The position numbers and the translations under genes are program-made. Positions 1-10,281 of a DNA stretch of 64,000 nucleotides are shown piece by piece. The notes beneath the pieces are model-generated. The model saw only the letters and a program-made list of their open reading frames with translations. It searched no databases and was not told the DNA's origin. Origin of the DNA: Acidobacteriota bacterium (lineage in GTDB: Bacteria > Acidobacteriota > Terriglobia > Terriglobales > Acidobacteriaceae); the NCBI GenBank assembly GCA_025359885.1, contig JANYDG010000077.1, positions 43,605 to 107,604 of the forward strand. Reading direction: 5' to 3'. The number at the start of each line of letters is the position of its first letter. Positions within the stretch are counted from its first letter, which is position 1.

Positions 1-246
1 AAGGGGCCAGCGCAGGCCGTCGACCAGGGCTTTGCGCATGCCTGGATCACGATTGTCGATACGCACGTCACCACCATCGTCTCAGCCGCCATTCTCTTCA
101 TGTTCGGCACCGGCCCTGTCAAGGGCTTTGCCGTCACGCTGGTGTTTGGTTTGTTGGCAAATCTGTTTACCGCAGTGTTTGTGTCGCGCGTGATTTTTGA
201 CTCGCATGTGAACCACAAGCTGGCAGGACAGAAGCTTTCGATTTAA
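1..246 (+). CDS. secD: Protein translocase subunit SecD, C-terminal fragment (5' end outside window)
   Basis: Open frame from base 1 to TAA at 244-246: ...VDTHVTTIVSAAILFMFGTGPVKGFAVTLVFGLLANLFTAVFVSRVIFD; immediately upstream of secF. Confidence 0.93.
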   Translation, partial: KGPAQAVDQGFAHAWITIVDTHVTTIVSAAILFMFGTGPVKGFAVTLVFGLLANLFTAVFVSRVIFDSHVNHKLAGQKLSI

Positions 247-325
247 TGAGGCAGCAGCATCGCACGTTTGTCTGGAGTCAGGTCAATGGACCTGCCTCCG
301 GGCCAATAGGGAAGGTACAGAAATC

Positions 326-1288
326 GTGGAACTATTTCGCAATGTAAATGTGGACTGGCTGGGGAAAAAGTGGTACTTCCTCGGCTTCAGCTTGATCTTC
401 AGCGTGGCCGGAATTATCTCGATGGGCGTGCACTGGGCGCAGATTGGCAGCCCGGTACCGCTCGGCGTCGATTTCCGTGGTGGAACGCAGGTGCAGGTGC
501 AGTTCCAAAATGCACCGGACGTGAATGGCATTCGTCGTGCCACCGAGGCCGCCGGCATCAAGGACGCGCACATCGTGGCCTATGACCAGGCGGAAAAGCG
601 CGAAATGCTGATCAGCCTGCCGGAACAGTCAGACGAAGTGACGGTAGACGCAGGCCGCAAGCAGATCGTCGACGCGCTGCACGCGAGCTACAACAACCCC
701 TTCACTGTGCGCAATGTGCAGGCGGTCGGCCCGACGGTCGGCAAGCAGCTCGAAAAGCAGGCGGGTCTCGCGACCCTTTACTCGCTTCTCGGCATGCTTG
801 TGTACCTCTGGTTCCGATTCGAGCTTATCTATGGCGTGGCAGCTGTTGTAGCCGTCTTCCATGACACTCTGATCACCGTTGGCTTCTTTGCTTTGACCAA
901 TCAGGAGATCAGCCTCACTGTCATCGCGGCCATTCTGACCCTGGTCGGATACTCGATGAACGACACCATCGTCGTCTTTGACCGCATCCGCGAAAACCTG
1001 CGCCTGACGCGCCGCGAGGGCCTCACCGACGTGGTCAATCGCAGCATCAACCAGACGCTGAGCAGGACCGTCCTCACCTCCGGTTTGACATTCCTCACGG
1101 TACTTGCGCTATACCTGTTTGGCGGCCAGGTATTACATGGATTCTCGTTTGCATTGGTGGTGGGCATTTTGATTGGAACGTATTCGTCGATCGCTGTAGC
1201 GGCACCGATGCTGGTGGCGTATCAGGATTGGCGCGCAAGCAAGGGCAAAGCGGCTGTATTGCCGGCAGCCAAGCGTACCAAAGCCTGA
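326..1288 (+). CDS. secF: Protein translocase subunit SecF (GTG start)
   Basis: 320 aa; GVDFRGGTQVQVQF and DTLITVGFFAL...ILTLVGYSMNDTIVVFDRIREN motifs. Confidence 0.95.
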   Translation: MELFRNVNVDWLGKKWYFLGFSLIFSVAGIISMGVHWAQIGSPVPLGVDFRGGTQVQVQFQNAPDVNGIRRATEAAGIKDAHIVAYDQAEKREMLISLPEQSDEVTVDAGRKQIVDALHASYNNPFTVRNVQAVGPTVGKQLEKQAGLATLYSLLGMLVYLWFRFELIYGVAAVVAVFHDTLITVGFFALTNQEISLTVIAAILTLVGYSMNDTIVVFDRIRENLRLTRREGLTDVVNRSINQTLSRTVLTSGLTFLTVLALYLFGGQVLHGFSFALVVGILIGTYSSIAVAAPMLVAYQDWRASKGKAAVLPAAKRTKA

Positions 1289-1504
1289 CGAACAGGGTTT
1301 GAAGCATCGGCGGGGCAATTTCGAGGAACTTCGCCCCGCGCAATGCACTACAAATGCAACATGTTTTGCGGAGTACGGGTGGTTCTGATATAGGTTGTGC
1401 ACACTCTTAGAGGCCCAAAATCGGGGGCCAAAAAAGCCGGGAACATTCTTCACGCTGCCGGTGTCTAAAGTGAGAGAAATCCAAGAAAAGATTCGAGGTC
1501 GGCC

Positions 1505-2224
1505 ATGTTTGAAGATTCAACGTTTGAATCCAGTAATCGAATCAAGAAGACCAACTGGTGGATGATCGTTACTGCGATCATCAACCTTTCCATTCTTGCG
1601 GTCATGATTCTGATTCCGCTGCTGTATCCGGAAGCGCTCCCGAAGGCCGCGATGACCACGTTGCTGGTAGCTCCGCCTCCGCCGCCTCCACCGCCTCCAC
1701 CGCCACCGCCAGAGGTGCATGTGGTGCAGGTCAAGCCCCAGATGATGAACAATCAGCTGACGGCCCCTACCAAGATTCCTAAAGACATCAAGATGGTGGC
1801 TGAGAAGGAAGCACCCCCCTCGTCTGGTTTCGGCGTCTCCGGCATGGACATGGGCGGTGGAGCTTCCGGCGGAGTCATTGGCAGCGTCTTCGGTTCGGGC
1901 GCCCCCAAGCCGATCGTCAAGGCTGAAACGCCCAAGAAGATCGCAATCTCGTCCGGTGTAGCGGCAGGTAACCTGATCCAGAAGGTGCAGCCCATCTACC
2001 CGCCCATCGCCAAAGCGGCTCGCCAGCAGGGCACCGTCGTTCTGCATGCGACAATCTCCAAGTCCGGGACCATTGAGAACGTTCAGGTCATCAGTGGCAA
2101 TGCCATGCTGCAATCGGCTGCTTTGGATGCGGTCCGGAACTGGCGATACAAGCCCTACCTTTTGAACGGCGAACCGGTGGAAGTAGATACGACCATCAAC
2201 GTCGTCTTCAACCTGGGTGGTTGA
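1505..2224 (+). CDS. tonB: TonB family energy transducer with polyproline tract
   Basis: N-terminal TM, PPPPPPPPPPPPP tract, C-terminal QPIYPPIAKAARQQGTVVLHATISKSGTIENVQVISG...ALDAVRNWRYKPYLLNGEPVEVDT. Confidence 0.92.
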   Translation: MFEDSTFESSNRIKKTNWWMIVTAIINLSILAVMILIPLLYPEALPKAAMTTLLVAPPPPPPPPPPPPPEVHVVQVKPQMMNNQLTAPTKIPKDIKMVAEKEAPPSSGFGVSGMDMGGGASGGVIGSVFGSGAPKPIVKAETPKKIAISSGVAAGNLIQKVQPIYPPIAKAARQQGTVVLHATISKSGTIENVQVISGNAMLQSAALDAVRNWRYKPYLLNGEPVEVDTTINVVFNLGG

Positions 2225-2364
2225 TGCCCATCTGGATGGTTTCTCGCATCGAGCGAAGATCGTCTACGTAAAAGTCTGAGTGGGTCTGGAGACAGTCCCA
2301 CTCCCCAGCAGCAGTACAAATACTCACGTACTACAGAAAGCATCCCCTCAGGAGGAACGACTCA

Positions 2365-3105
2365 GTGATTCTCGCTCAGCTTGCACATTTCGCCTCGCAC
2401 CCGGCCAGCCTGGCCATGTTTCAGGACCAGGGTGGTACCGTTGACTTCAGCCTTTTGGGCCTTTTGAACAACATGGGATGGCCGGCACGTATCATCGCCT
2501 TCATCCTGTTTGTGATGTCGATCTGGTCTCTCGCGGTCATGATCGATCGCTACTTGTACTTCACGGCTGCCCGCAAGCAGTCCCGCGAATTTGCCCCCAA
2601 GGTTGCCGGCGCCCTCAAGGACAGCAAGCTGGAAGAGGCGATCAAGATCGCCGACCGCAGCAAGAAGTCTCACCTTGCTGAAGTCGTCACCGCTGGTCTG
2701 CAGGAGTTCCGCTCGACCGGTGGCGTGGTGAACGAAGAGACCATCGAAAGCTCCAAGCGCGCACTCGAACGGTCTGAAGCGATTGTTCATGCCAAGCTGA
2801 AGCGCGGCCTGGGCGTGTTGGCCACCATCGGTTCCACGGCACCCTTCGTCGGCCTGCTCGGCACGGTTATCGGTATTCTGAACGCCTTCCAGCAGATCGC
2901 CACCCAGAAGTCTTCGGGTATCGGTGCAGTTGCCGGTGGTATTTCAGAGGCTCTGGTTACCACGGCATTCGGTCTTCTGGTTGCCATCCCCGCAGTTATG
3001 ACCTTCAACTACTTCAGCGGTCGCGTTGAAGCCTTCGACGTCGAGATGGATAACTCCTCCAGCGAGCTGGTTGACTACTTCATCAAGCAGAGCCACAAGC
3101 GCTAG
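2365..3105 (+). CDS. exbB: MotA/TolQ/ExbB proton channel family protein
   Basis: 246 aa; LATIGSTAPFVGLLGTVIGILNAFQQIA...GGISEALVTTAFGLLVAIPAV. Confidence 0.93.
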   Translation: MILAQLAHFASHPASLAMFQDQGGTVDFSLLGLLNNMGWPARIIAFILFVMSIWSLAVMIDRYLYFTAARKQSREFAPKVAGALKDSKLEEAIKIADRSKKSHLAEVVTAGLQEFRSTGGVVNEETIESSKRALERSEAIVHAKLKRGLGVLATIGSTAPFVGLLGTVIGILNAFQQIATQKSSGIGAVAGGISEALVTTAFGLLVAIPAVMTFNYFSGRVEAFDVEMDNSSSELVDYFIKQSHKR

Positions 3106-3302
3106 TCGCGCGCGTGCACTGCCGCAGGCGCATGGGTAACGGGCGAGTCGGCGAGTCCAGGATGGTTGGCAGGGGAGTAAACCCTGCCAACCATCCATAG
3201 AATCAGACCCGCTTCGACACTCCTGCCAAGGCTGCCCACGGCTTGCTCGGATAAAAGCCACCAGGAAATCGATCAGCGAAGTCATACGCGCGGAGCAGAT
3301 AT

Positions 3303-3734
3303 ATGGGAATTTCAGTACGTAACGAAGGCGCCAAGGTCAACTCCAACATCAACGTCACGCCGATGGTAGACGTGATGCTGGTTCTGTTGATCATTTTCAT
3401 GGTCATCACGCCGATGCTCCAGAACAAGGTTCAGGTGGATCTGGCCAGGACCGACAACCCTACCTCCATGCCGGACGCTGACAAGGAAGATGCCATCGTG
3501 GTCGCGGTAACGCGCAGCGGTGACTTTTATCTTGGACAGGACAAAGTTGCACCATCGCAGCTTGGCGGCAAGGTTCGCGACAAGCTGACCGACAAACCGG
3601 GCAAGCAGATCTTCGTACGCGCCGATGCACGTGCACGCTATCTCGACGTTGAGAATGCCATCGATGATGTGCGCACCGCAGGCGTTGATTCGGTTGGCCT
3701 GTTGACCGAAAAGCGTCAGGGGCCTGGCGAATAA
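3303..3734 (+). CDS. exbD: Biopolymer transporter ExbD/TolR
   Basis: NINVTPMVDVMLVLLIIFMVITPML motif. Confidence 0.93.
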   Translation: MGISVRNEGAKVNSNINVTPMVDVMLVLLIIFMVITPMLQNKVQVDLARTDNPTSMPDADKEDAIVVAVTRSGDFYLGQDKVAPSQLGGKVRDKLTDKPGKQIFVRADARARYLDVENAIDDVRTAGVDSVGLLTEKRQGPGE

Positions 3735-3799
3735 CTTGCAGTTCTCGACCGGCGCAGCATAACCCGCAACTCAGTCGGGACAAATCAGGAGCTGAACAT

Positions 3800-4234
3800 A
3801 TGGCAATGACAAGTAGTGGTCCCGGGGGCATTTCCTCCGACATCAACGTAACTCCGCTCATCGACGTGCTACTGGTATTGCTGATCATCTTCATGGTGAT
3901 CGTGCCCGTAGCTCCCAAGGGCCTGGATGCACTTGTACCCCAGCCGCCCAAGGAAAAAAATCAAACACCCGACGATAGCCGCACCATCGTTGTTTCGGTC
4001 ATTCATACTGCCGGGACGCAGGTGGCTTACAAGATCAACCAGGACGATGTGGCCAAGGGTGATCTGCTGGCTCGTCTGACGCAGATCTATGCAAACCGCG
4101 CCGAGCGCATCATGTTCATCAAGGGTGATGACGACGTGAACTTTGCTCAAGTTGCTGACATCATCGATCTGGGTCACTCAGCAGGCGTGGATCACGTCGG
4201 TCTGATTACACCTAAAATCGCGGCTGGACAGTAG
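3800..4234 (+). CDS. exbD: Biopolymer transporter ExbD/TolR (second copy)
   Basis: DINVTPLIDVLLVLLIIFMVIVPVAPKGLDALVPQP motif. Confidence 0.93.
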   Translation: MAMTSSGPGGISSDINVTPLIDVLLVLLIIFMVIVPVAPKGLDALVPQPPKEKNQTPDDSRTIVVSVIHTAGTQVAYKINQDDVAKGDLLARLTQIYANRAERIMFIKGDDDVNFAQVADIIDLGHSAGVDHVGLITPKIAAGQ

Positions 4235-4438
4235 TAGCCTGACGTTTGGGACAATGCCGACTCTTGTCCCTTGCGCTACCCTGCCCGGCTGGAGTACAAA
4301 TGCGCAGGGAAGCACAATGGAACAAGCCGCATCGGTGGAATGTTTACGGCTGAGTGCGGCGACTCCTACTGCATTCAACCGCGCGGAAACACCAGGCGCG
4401 ATAACCCTGGCGACGACTCGAAGGAGAAGGATAAGAAT

Positions 4439-5278
4439 ATGAATCGACTTGTACGTCTGCCGGTGCTCACGGCTGTTTTGGTCGCCTTGTTGTTTTCGCT
4501 GACCGGCTGCAACCAACTGCGAGCCCGCGACCAGTTGAACAAGGGAGTAGCGGCATACAAGGCTGGAAAATTCGAAGAAGCCATCCGCCATTTTCAGGAC
4601 GCCAGCACGCTTGACCCCAAGCTTCCAGCAGCCAAGGAATATCTGGCTACAGCATTGGCACAGAATGTCGTTCCAGGCCTGACCACGCCCGAGAATCTCA
4701 AGACCGCACAGCAAGCCATCGACACGTTTCAGGAGGTTCTCGTCAAGCACCCTGACGACATCAACAGCCTGAAGGGTATCGCCAGCTTGTACTTCAATAC
4801 CAAGAAGCTGCCTGAAGCAAAGGAATGGCAGAAGAAGGTATTGGCAATGGATCCCAAGGATCCTGAAGCGGCCTATACAGTTGGCGTGATCAACTGGACA
4901 GAGGCCCACGAAAATCTGCTGAAGCTCATCAGCCCTCTCGGCTTGAACGATGACGGCGCGGGCAATGCAAAGATGACCAAGCCGGTATGCGCCCAGATCC
5001 AACAGCAAAATGCGGCGCTCGTCGAAGAAGGCATCAAGTATCTCTCGCAGGCTATCGACAACCGCCCCGGATACGACGATGCCATGTCCTATCTGAACCT
5101 CACGTACCGCCGCAAGGCAGACGTGGATTGCGGCAACGACGCAGCCCGCAAGGACGACGTAGCCAAGGCGAACGAGTGGAGCCAGAAGGCCATGGGTACC
5201 CGCAAGGAGAACGAGGCCAAGAAGGAAAGCAAGAACGCAGGCGGCATCGAAATGGATCAGAACGGCAACATGAAGTAA
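4439..5278 (+). CDS. TPR-repeat lipoprotein
   Basis: ATG at 4439 (MNRLVRLPVLTAVLVALLFSLTGCNQ lipobox) followed by TPR-like KGVAAYKAGKFEEAIRHFQDASTLDP; ORF track start 4271 judged too far upstream. Confidence 0.8.
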   Translation: MNRLVRLPVLTAVLVALLFSLTGCNQLRARDQLNKGVAAYKAGKFEEAIRHFQDASTLDPKLPAAKEYLATALAQNVVPGLTTPENLKTAQQAIDTFQEVLVKHPDDINSLKGIASLYFNTKKLPEAKEWQKKVLAMDPKDPEAAYTVGVINWTEAHENLLKLISPLGLNDDGAGNAKMTKPVCAQIQQQNAALVEEGIKYLSQAIDNRPGYDDAMSYLNLTYRRKADVDCGNDAARKDDVAKANEWSQKAMGTRKENEAKKESKNAGGIEMDQNGNMK

Positions 5279-5303
5279 GCAATATAGATAACATCGCAGT
5301 AAG

Positions 5304-5330
5304 AAAGGCCTTCCGAAGTGGAAGGCCTTT
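5304..5330 (+). terminator. Strong hairpin, probable terminator of tonB-exbBDD-TPR block
   Basis: AAAGGCCTTCC-GAAGT-GGAAGGCCTTT, 11 bp perfect stem; outer GCAGT/ACTGC also pairs. Confidence 0.7.
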
Positions 5331-5600
5331 ACTGCGTTTGCAGCCAAGAGGACGAGGCCTGCCGCATAGCCTCACCTCCTGGCAAAATTGCAGGTCAAAG
5401 GTGCTGATTTGTGAGTGACGACCAGAGAAACGTGCCCCCTCAATTCAGGCAGGCAAACGGCTGAAATACCACCCTGCGCACTGGGTACCACTGTGAATCT
5501 CCGATCGGGCTGCAAGCATATCTGTCATCTGGAAATGCTGATCGCAGCAAACGCCTGGCTCAACACGCCGGAAGGCCGGTGAGCAGGCATCGAAGCGTGG

Positions 5601-6659
5601 CTACGATGCGCCGTCCTTGAGTAGTTGCTCCGCGAGGTAATTGTGGATCTTCGCCTCGTTGTAGAGCATCTCCGAATAGGCATTTTGCAGCAACTGCGCG
5701 TGATTGTTCCGCAGTAACTGCCGAATGCTCTGCTGCACGCGCGGGTCGCTCATCTCGCGCTGTCCGGCAGGCCGCTTCTCAATCAGGAGATAGATTGCAT
5801 AGCCCACAGTCCTGCGGCCGGGTCCCTCACCCTGAAAGATGGGCATTGTTTCGGTAGTCTGACCCGCCTTCAGCTTGCTCACTGCCTCGAAAACGTCCGG
5901 TTCGGTGCGCAGTTGAGATTCAAAGACAAATCCAAAGTCGCCGCCGTTAGCGCTGCTGGAAGAATCCTCAGAGAATCTCTGCGCAACGGAGGAGAAATCC
6001 TCGCCGCTCTCCAGGTGATTCCTGAGCATTTGGATCTTCTTCCTGGCCTCACCGTCGTTGGCAGCTTTACTGCTTTGCAGGTTAGTCACCTGCTTGCCCG
6101 GATCGCTGGTGACGACAATGCGTGCCAGATGGTATTGCGGCTCAATCAGGTTGAACTCGCTCTTATGAGCTGCAAAGTAGGCGCTGATTTCGCCGTCGGT
6201 AATATTGATCTTTGACTCAATCTCTTTGTTGACCAGCTTGCTCTGCGTCAACTGATGGCGAATATCGTGCCGTAAGCCATCGATGGTCTGGTTCCGCTCT
6301 TTGAGTTGGCGGTCAAATTCTTCCTGGGTCGAGAGCGCCTTCATGTCTGTGAGCTTGGCGTCCACTTCTTCATCGGTCGCTACCAGATTCAGCTTGCTCG
6401 CGCGCTGCTGCAGGATTTCATCCTGGATGAGCTGGTGCAGGATGCTCAGCCGTTGAATTGCGGCCTCTTCCTTGGATGGCGGCTGCGCCGTTTCCCCCAG
6501 GCTCTGCTTGAAAAGCCGGTCTACATCCGCCTGAACAATCTGCTTCCCGTTGACTGTAGCCAACACTTCAGGAGAGGGTGCAGGGTGGCACCCGACGAGC
6601 GTACCGGTGAACAGGCCGGCAGCCAGAACGACAGCCGGGAGGGCACGGTGGAAATCCAT
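5601..6659 (-). CDS. SurA/PrsA-like parvulin peptidyl-prolyl isomerase (lipoprotein)
   Basis: MDFHRALPAVVLAAGLFTGTLVGCHPAP lipobox; VNGKQIVQADVDRLF and ...FSEDSSSSANGGDFGFV rotamase motifs. Confidence 0.85.
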   Translation of the reverse strand: MDFHRALPAVVLAAGLFTGTLVGCHPAPSPEVLATVNGKQIVQADVDRLFKQSLGETAQPPSKEEAAIQRLSILHQLIQDEILQQRASKLNLVATDEEVDAKLTDMKALSTQEEFDRQLKERNQTIDGLRHDIRHQLTQSKLVNKEIESKINITDGEISAYFAAHKSEFNLIEPQYHLARIVVTSDPGKQVTNLQSSKAANDGEARKKIQMLRNHLESGEDFSSVAQRFSEDSSSSANGGDFGFVFESQLRTEPDVFEAVSKLKAGQTTETMPIFQGEGPGRRTVGYAIYLLIEKRPAGQREMSDPRVQQSIRQLLRNNHAQLLQNAYSEMLYNEAKIHNYLAEQLLKDGAS

Positions 6660-6774
6660 TGAGCGAATTGGTGACAACCTGGCAACCCCCGGCGATCCAC
6701 CCTGAGGATGGACGCTTCACAGATAAGGATAAACCCCCACCGTGGTGATTCGAAACAGGGTGCGCCGGAAATCC

Positions 6775-7779
6775 CTATTGTCCAAGCGGTGGCGTGGAAA
6801 CCGGTTGGGTGGCCGGGGTGGGCGGCGGTGGTGGCTCCACGCCCGCAGCCCGCAAGGCGCGGTCAATCACCATCCACACCTGCTCAGACGGAACCGCACC
6901 ATAAAGGTGCTCGCCTTCGATGAAAAGGGAGGGCGTGCCATCCACGCCCAGGGACTCAGCTTCCTTCATCGAGGTGCGAACGGTGGCTTCATCCTGCTTT
7001 TGCAGGCAAGCGTCGAGCCTGGTTGCGTCCAGGTTGAATATTTTTCCCTGCTCCCGCGCGATCTTGTCGAGCACGCCAAAACTCTTCTGCAGATTTCGAT
7101 CCTCTCCGGTCACATCCTGGCCGTGGGCGTGCAGGTAGTCAACATAACCCCAATAAGCCTTCTGATTCTGGTCGCCGATGCAGTTTGAATCGACCGCCGC
7201 GTGCATCGCCCAGGGGTGAATCTCGACCAGAGGGTCATCCTTGTAAATGAAGCGGACCTTGTCCTTGTAGCGCTCCAACGTATCGGGAAACAGCGATTGG
7301 TGCATCCGCGCGCAATAAGGGCACTCGAGATCGTCGTAGTTGATGACCGTAACTTTTGCCGCAGGATTGCCACGGATGGGGCGGCTATCAACGGCAATAT
7401 TCTGAGAGGGAATCTGGGCAAGATCAAAGGTCTGCAGGCGTGCCAGCGACTTGTTGTCAGTAGAAATAAGGAAGTCGAACGAGTTCGTGCGTGCTCCGCG
7501 ACTGAGCGTCACCGACAGCGAGTCATACCCCGGCACGGCACCCGGCTTGCGTTCACCCATGGTGAAGTCATACTCAGGGGGCACACTGAACTGACTCCGC
7601 ACCAATACTTCAATGCGGCGTCGCAGGGCGGGATCATTCATCGGGTCTTTTGCGCCTGCATCCTGCGCCTTGCAACCAACGGTTGCTGCCACGATCGCTA
7701 CCACCGAAAACCAAGCCAGACGATTTGAGATGAGACGCAACGGTTCACCCCTTTCTCTAAGCGTAATTATCGCAGGCAT
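6775..7779 (-). CDS. DsbA/DsbG-like thioredoxin-fold lipoprotein
   Basis: VINYDDLECPYCARMHQSLFPD (CPYC) and SLGVDGTPSLFIEGEHLYGAVP (cis-Pro) motifs. Confidence 0.85.
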   Translation of the reverse strand: MPAIITLRERGEPLRLISNRLAWFSVVAIVAATVGCKAQDAGAKDPMNDPALRRRIEVLVRSQFSVPPEYDFTMGERKPGAVPGYDSLSVTLSRGARTNSFDFLISTDNKSLARLQTFDLAQIPSQNIAVDSRPIRGNPAAKVTVINYDDLECPYCARMHQSLFPDTLERYKDKVRFIYKDDPLVEIHPWAMHAAVDSNCIGDQNQKAYWGYVDYLHAHGQDVTGEDRNLQKSFGVLDKIAREQGKIFNLDATRLDACLQKQDEATVRTSMKEAESLGVDGTPSLFIEGEHLYGAVPSEQVWMVIDRALRAAGVEPPPPPTPATQPVSTPPLGQ

Positions 7780-7882
7780 CCTCTGCGTGGCGCGAATCGC
7801 AACCGAGCTTCATTCGACGGTGCACAAGGGTGCTGAAATTTCCTACTCCCCTTGCAGGCGTCGGGGGTGCTAATCTCGGCGC

Positions 7883-9994
7883 ATGCGCCCAAATTGTCTA
7901 ACCTCACCGGCCTCCGCCACCGCAGCGTTGTTCGTCGCGATGCTCTCTTTCTTCACCGTTATGCCGGCCGAAACGCCACCCGCAAAACGCGCCATCACGC
8001 TGGAAGATCTGGCGACAATTTCGCGGGTTGGCGCTCCCGTCATTTCTCCGGACGGCACCTGGATTCTGTACTCCATCTCGCACGCCGATACCAAGGAAGA
8101 CAAGAATCACGCAGACCTGTGGATGCAGCGATGGGATGGCTCCGGGGCAACGCAACTCACCTTTAGCAAAGAAGGTGCCTCGCAGCCGGAGTTCAGCCCC
8201 GATGGAAAGTACATTTCCTTCCTTTCGTCGCGACCGGGCAAGGCAAAGGGCACGCAACTCTGGGTGCTGAACCGATTGGGCGGCGAACCTGAACAGTTCA
8301 GCGAGATTGTCGGTCAGGAGATTGGCAACTACGCCTGGTCGCCCGACAGCAAGCGCATTCTGATCACCGCCCAGCCGCAATCTGAGCCCGAGGCTGAGGA
8401 TGGCAAGCCGCCCGCGCCGCCCCAGCCAGTCGTCATTGACCGATACCATTTCAAGCAGGATATTCAAGGTTATCTGCGGAACGAAGACCGCGACACACTC
8501 TACCTCTACGACATTGCAAGCAAGAAGTTTGAAAAGCTCACCACCGACAAGAATGTAGATGAATCAGACGCTGCCTGGTCACCCGACGGCGCCTCGATTG
8601 CCTATGTGAGCAACCACGATGCCGACCCTGACCGTACTGACAACAGCGATATTTTCGTTGTCCTGGCCAAGGCTGGATCAACGGCAAAGAAGCTGACCAC
8701 GTGGGCCGGGCCCGATGGAGGCAAGCTTGCCTGGTCGCCTGATTCAAAGTCAATTGCCTATGTGCAAGGGCTGATGCCCGAGCTGGGCGCGTACAGCCAG
8801 GCCAAACCGGCGCTGGTTACGATCGAGGGCAAGGTCAGCTATCCGGCCGCAAAGCTCGACCGCAGCGTGAGTCAGCCCTGCTTTCTGCCAGACGGCAAGC
8901 TCCTTTACCTGGTCAATGATGATCGGTCAGAGTACCCCGCCGAGGTGGAGCTCACCGGCGACGGGGCGCACCGCCTGCTGGCGGAGCCTGGCACCGCCTC
9001 AGCGATGAGCTGCAAGGGCGCAGAGATCGCCCTGGTTCACCAGGACGACACCCATCCCGGAGAGATCTCTGCGCTTGAGGGAGCTGCCCCCCACGCCAGC
9101 CTGCGCAAGCTCACCACGGCCAACGATGCCCTGCTGGCCCAGCTTGACCTTGTTCCCAGCGAAGACTTTACCTCCCTCAGCAAAGACGGCACTGAAGTGC
9201 ACGGGCTGCTCACCAAACCTCTGGGATACAAAGCCGGGACCAAAGTGCCGACCATTCTCTTCATTCACGGCGGCCCCAACGGGCAGGATGGCCACAGCTT
9301 TGCTTTTGAACGGCAGTGGTTTGCAGCGCATGGATATGCCGAGATCAACGTGAACTACCGCGGCAGCTCCGGCCGCGGACAGGACTACGCCAAGGCCATC
9401 TTTGCCGACTGGGGCCATCTGGAGGTCATCGACCTGCTCGGCGCCGTCGATGCCGTGGTCAAGATGGGCGTCGCCGACCCGGCAAAACTCGGCATCGGCG
9501 GCTGGAGCTACGGTGGCATCCTTACTGACTACACGACTGCCTCCGACGACCGCTTCAAAGCCGCCATCAGCGGAGCCGGTTCTGCCGCGCCGCTTTCCTT
9601 CTACGGTTCAGACGAGTACATTCTGCAATACGACAACGAGCTTGGTGTTCCGTGGAAGGCGCGGGACCTGTACCTGAAGCTGAGCTATCCGCTGCTTGAG
9701 GCCGACAAGCGAATGCACACGCCAACGCTTTACATGGGCGGCACCAATGACTTCAACGTACCCATCATCGGTGGCGAACAGATGTACCAGGCGCTGAAAT
9801 CGCTCAAGATTCCGACTGAACTGGTCGTCTATCCAGGTCAGTTCCACGGCTTCACACGGCCCAGCTTCATCAAAGACCGCTACGAGCGCTGGCTGGCCTG
9901 GTACGACCACTATGTCGCGGGTAAGGATACGCCGGCGAGCCCCGTAGCGAAAGCCCCCGAAAAGAAACCCGCTGAGCCAACCGTTCCCAAGTAG
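7883..9994 (+). CDS. S9 family peptidase (acylaminoacyl/dipeptidyl peptidase)
   Basis: WD40-like beta-propeller repeats (SPDGTWILYS, WSPDSKRILIT) plus IGGWSYGGILT nucleophile motif and C-terminal FHGF. Confidence 0.92.
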   Translation: MRPNCLTSPASATAALFVAMLSFFTVMPAETPPAKRAITLEDLATISRVGAPVISPDGTWILYSISHADTKEDKNHADLWMQRWDGSGATQLTFSKEGASQPEFSPDGKYISFLSSRPGKAKGTQLWVLNRLGGEPEQFSEIVGQEIGNYAWSPDSKRILITAQPQSEPEAEDGKPPAPPQPVVIDRYHFKQDIQGYLRNEDRDTLYLYDIASKKFEKLTTDKNVDESDAAWSPDGASIAYVSNHDADPDRTDNSDIFVVLAKAGSTAKKLTTWAGPDGGKLAWSPDSKSIAYVQGLMPELGAYSQAKPALVTIEGKVSYPAAKLDRSVSQPCFLPDGKLLYLVNDDRSEYPAEVELTGDGAHRLLAEPGTASAMSCKGAEIALVHQDDTHPGEISALEGAAPHASLRKLTTANDALLAQLDLVPSEDFTSLSKDGTEVHGLLTKPLGYKAGTKVPTILFIHGGPNGQDGHSFAFERQWFAAHGYAEINVNYRGSSGRGQDYAKAIFADWGHLEVIDLLGAVDAVVKMGVADPAKLGIGGWSYGGILTDYTTASDDRFKAAISGAGSAAPLSFYGSDEYILQYDNELGVPWKARDLYLKLSYPLLEADKRMHTPTLYMGGTNDFNVPIIGGEQMYQALKSLKIPTELVVYPGQFHGFTRPSFIKDRYERWLAWYDHYVAGKDTPASPVAKAPEKKPAEPTVPK

Positions 9995-10136
9995 TGGCAG
10001 GCTCAAGCCTCTGGCTCGTGCTCTTTACAAAGGTGTGCAGGTAACTAACAAAGCATCCTGCACACCACCTCAGGGTCACTGGCTAAAGTTAGCCGCATGA
10101 TAGGCTGAGTCATCTTCCCGGGAAAGATGGCTCGGC

Positions 10137-10253
10137 ATGCAACTCTGGCTCCGTAAGTTTCTGCTCGGCTTTGAATTGCTAAGGCGGGCCATGGATGAAT
10201 CGGTCGAGCCAGCCGGGTCACCAGTGCAGGCACAATTGCCGACTCTCGCCTAA
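10137..10253 (+). CDS. Candidate small ORF (38 aa) MQLWLRKFLLGFELLRRAMDESVEPAGSPVQAQLPTLA
   Basis: Read directly; below ORF-track length cut-off; ATG lies directly after a strong stem-loop (10104-10136). Confidence 0.25.
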   Translation: MQLWLRKFLLGFELLRRAMDESVEPAGSPVQAQLPTLA

Positions 10254-10281
10254 GGCAATACCGTCGGCTTCCTCAAAGCCT

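Noticed and set aside
1676-1711. (CCTCCACCG)n microsatellite-like tract
   Set aside because: It encodes the expected polyproline spacer of TonB; not unusual.
3303-4234. Tandem exbD copies as a recent duplication
   Set aside because: The two proteins are clearly diverged, and paired ExbD genes are common in this type of locus.
4178-5347. 389 aa minus-strand ORF opposite the TPR lipoprotein
   Set aside because: Antisense to a well-supported lipoprotein; long open frame is a by-product of high GC; composition (LLLRCYLYCLLHVAVL...) matches no family.
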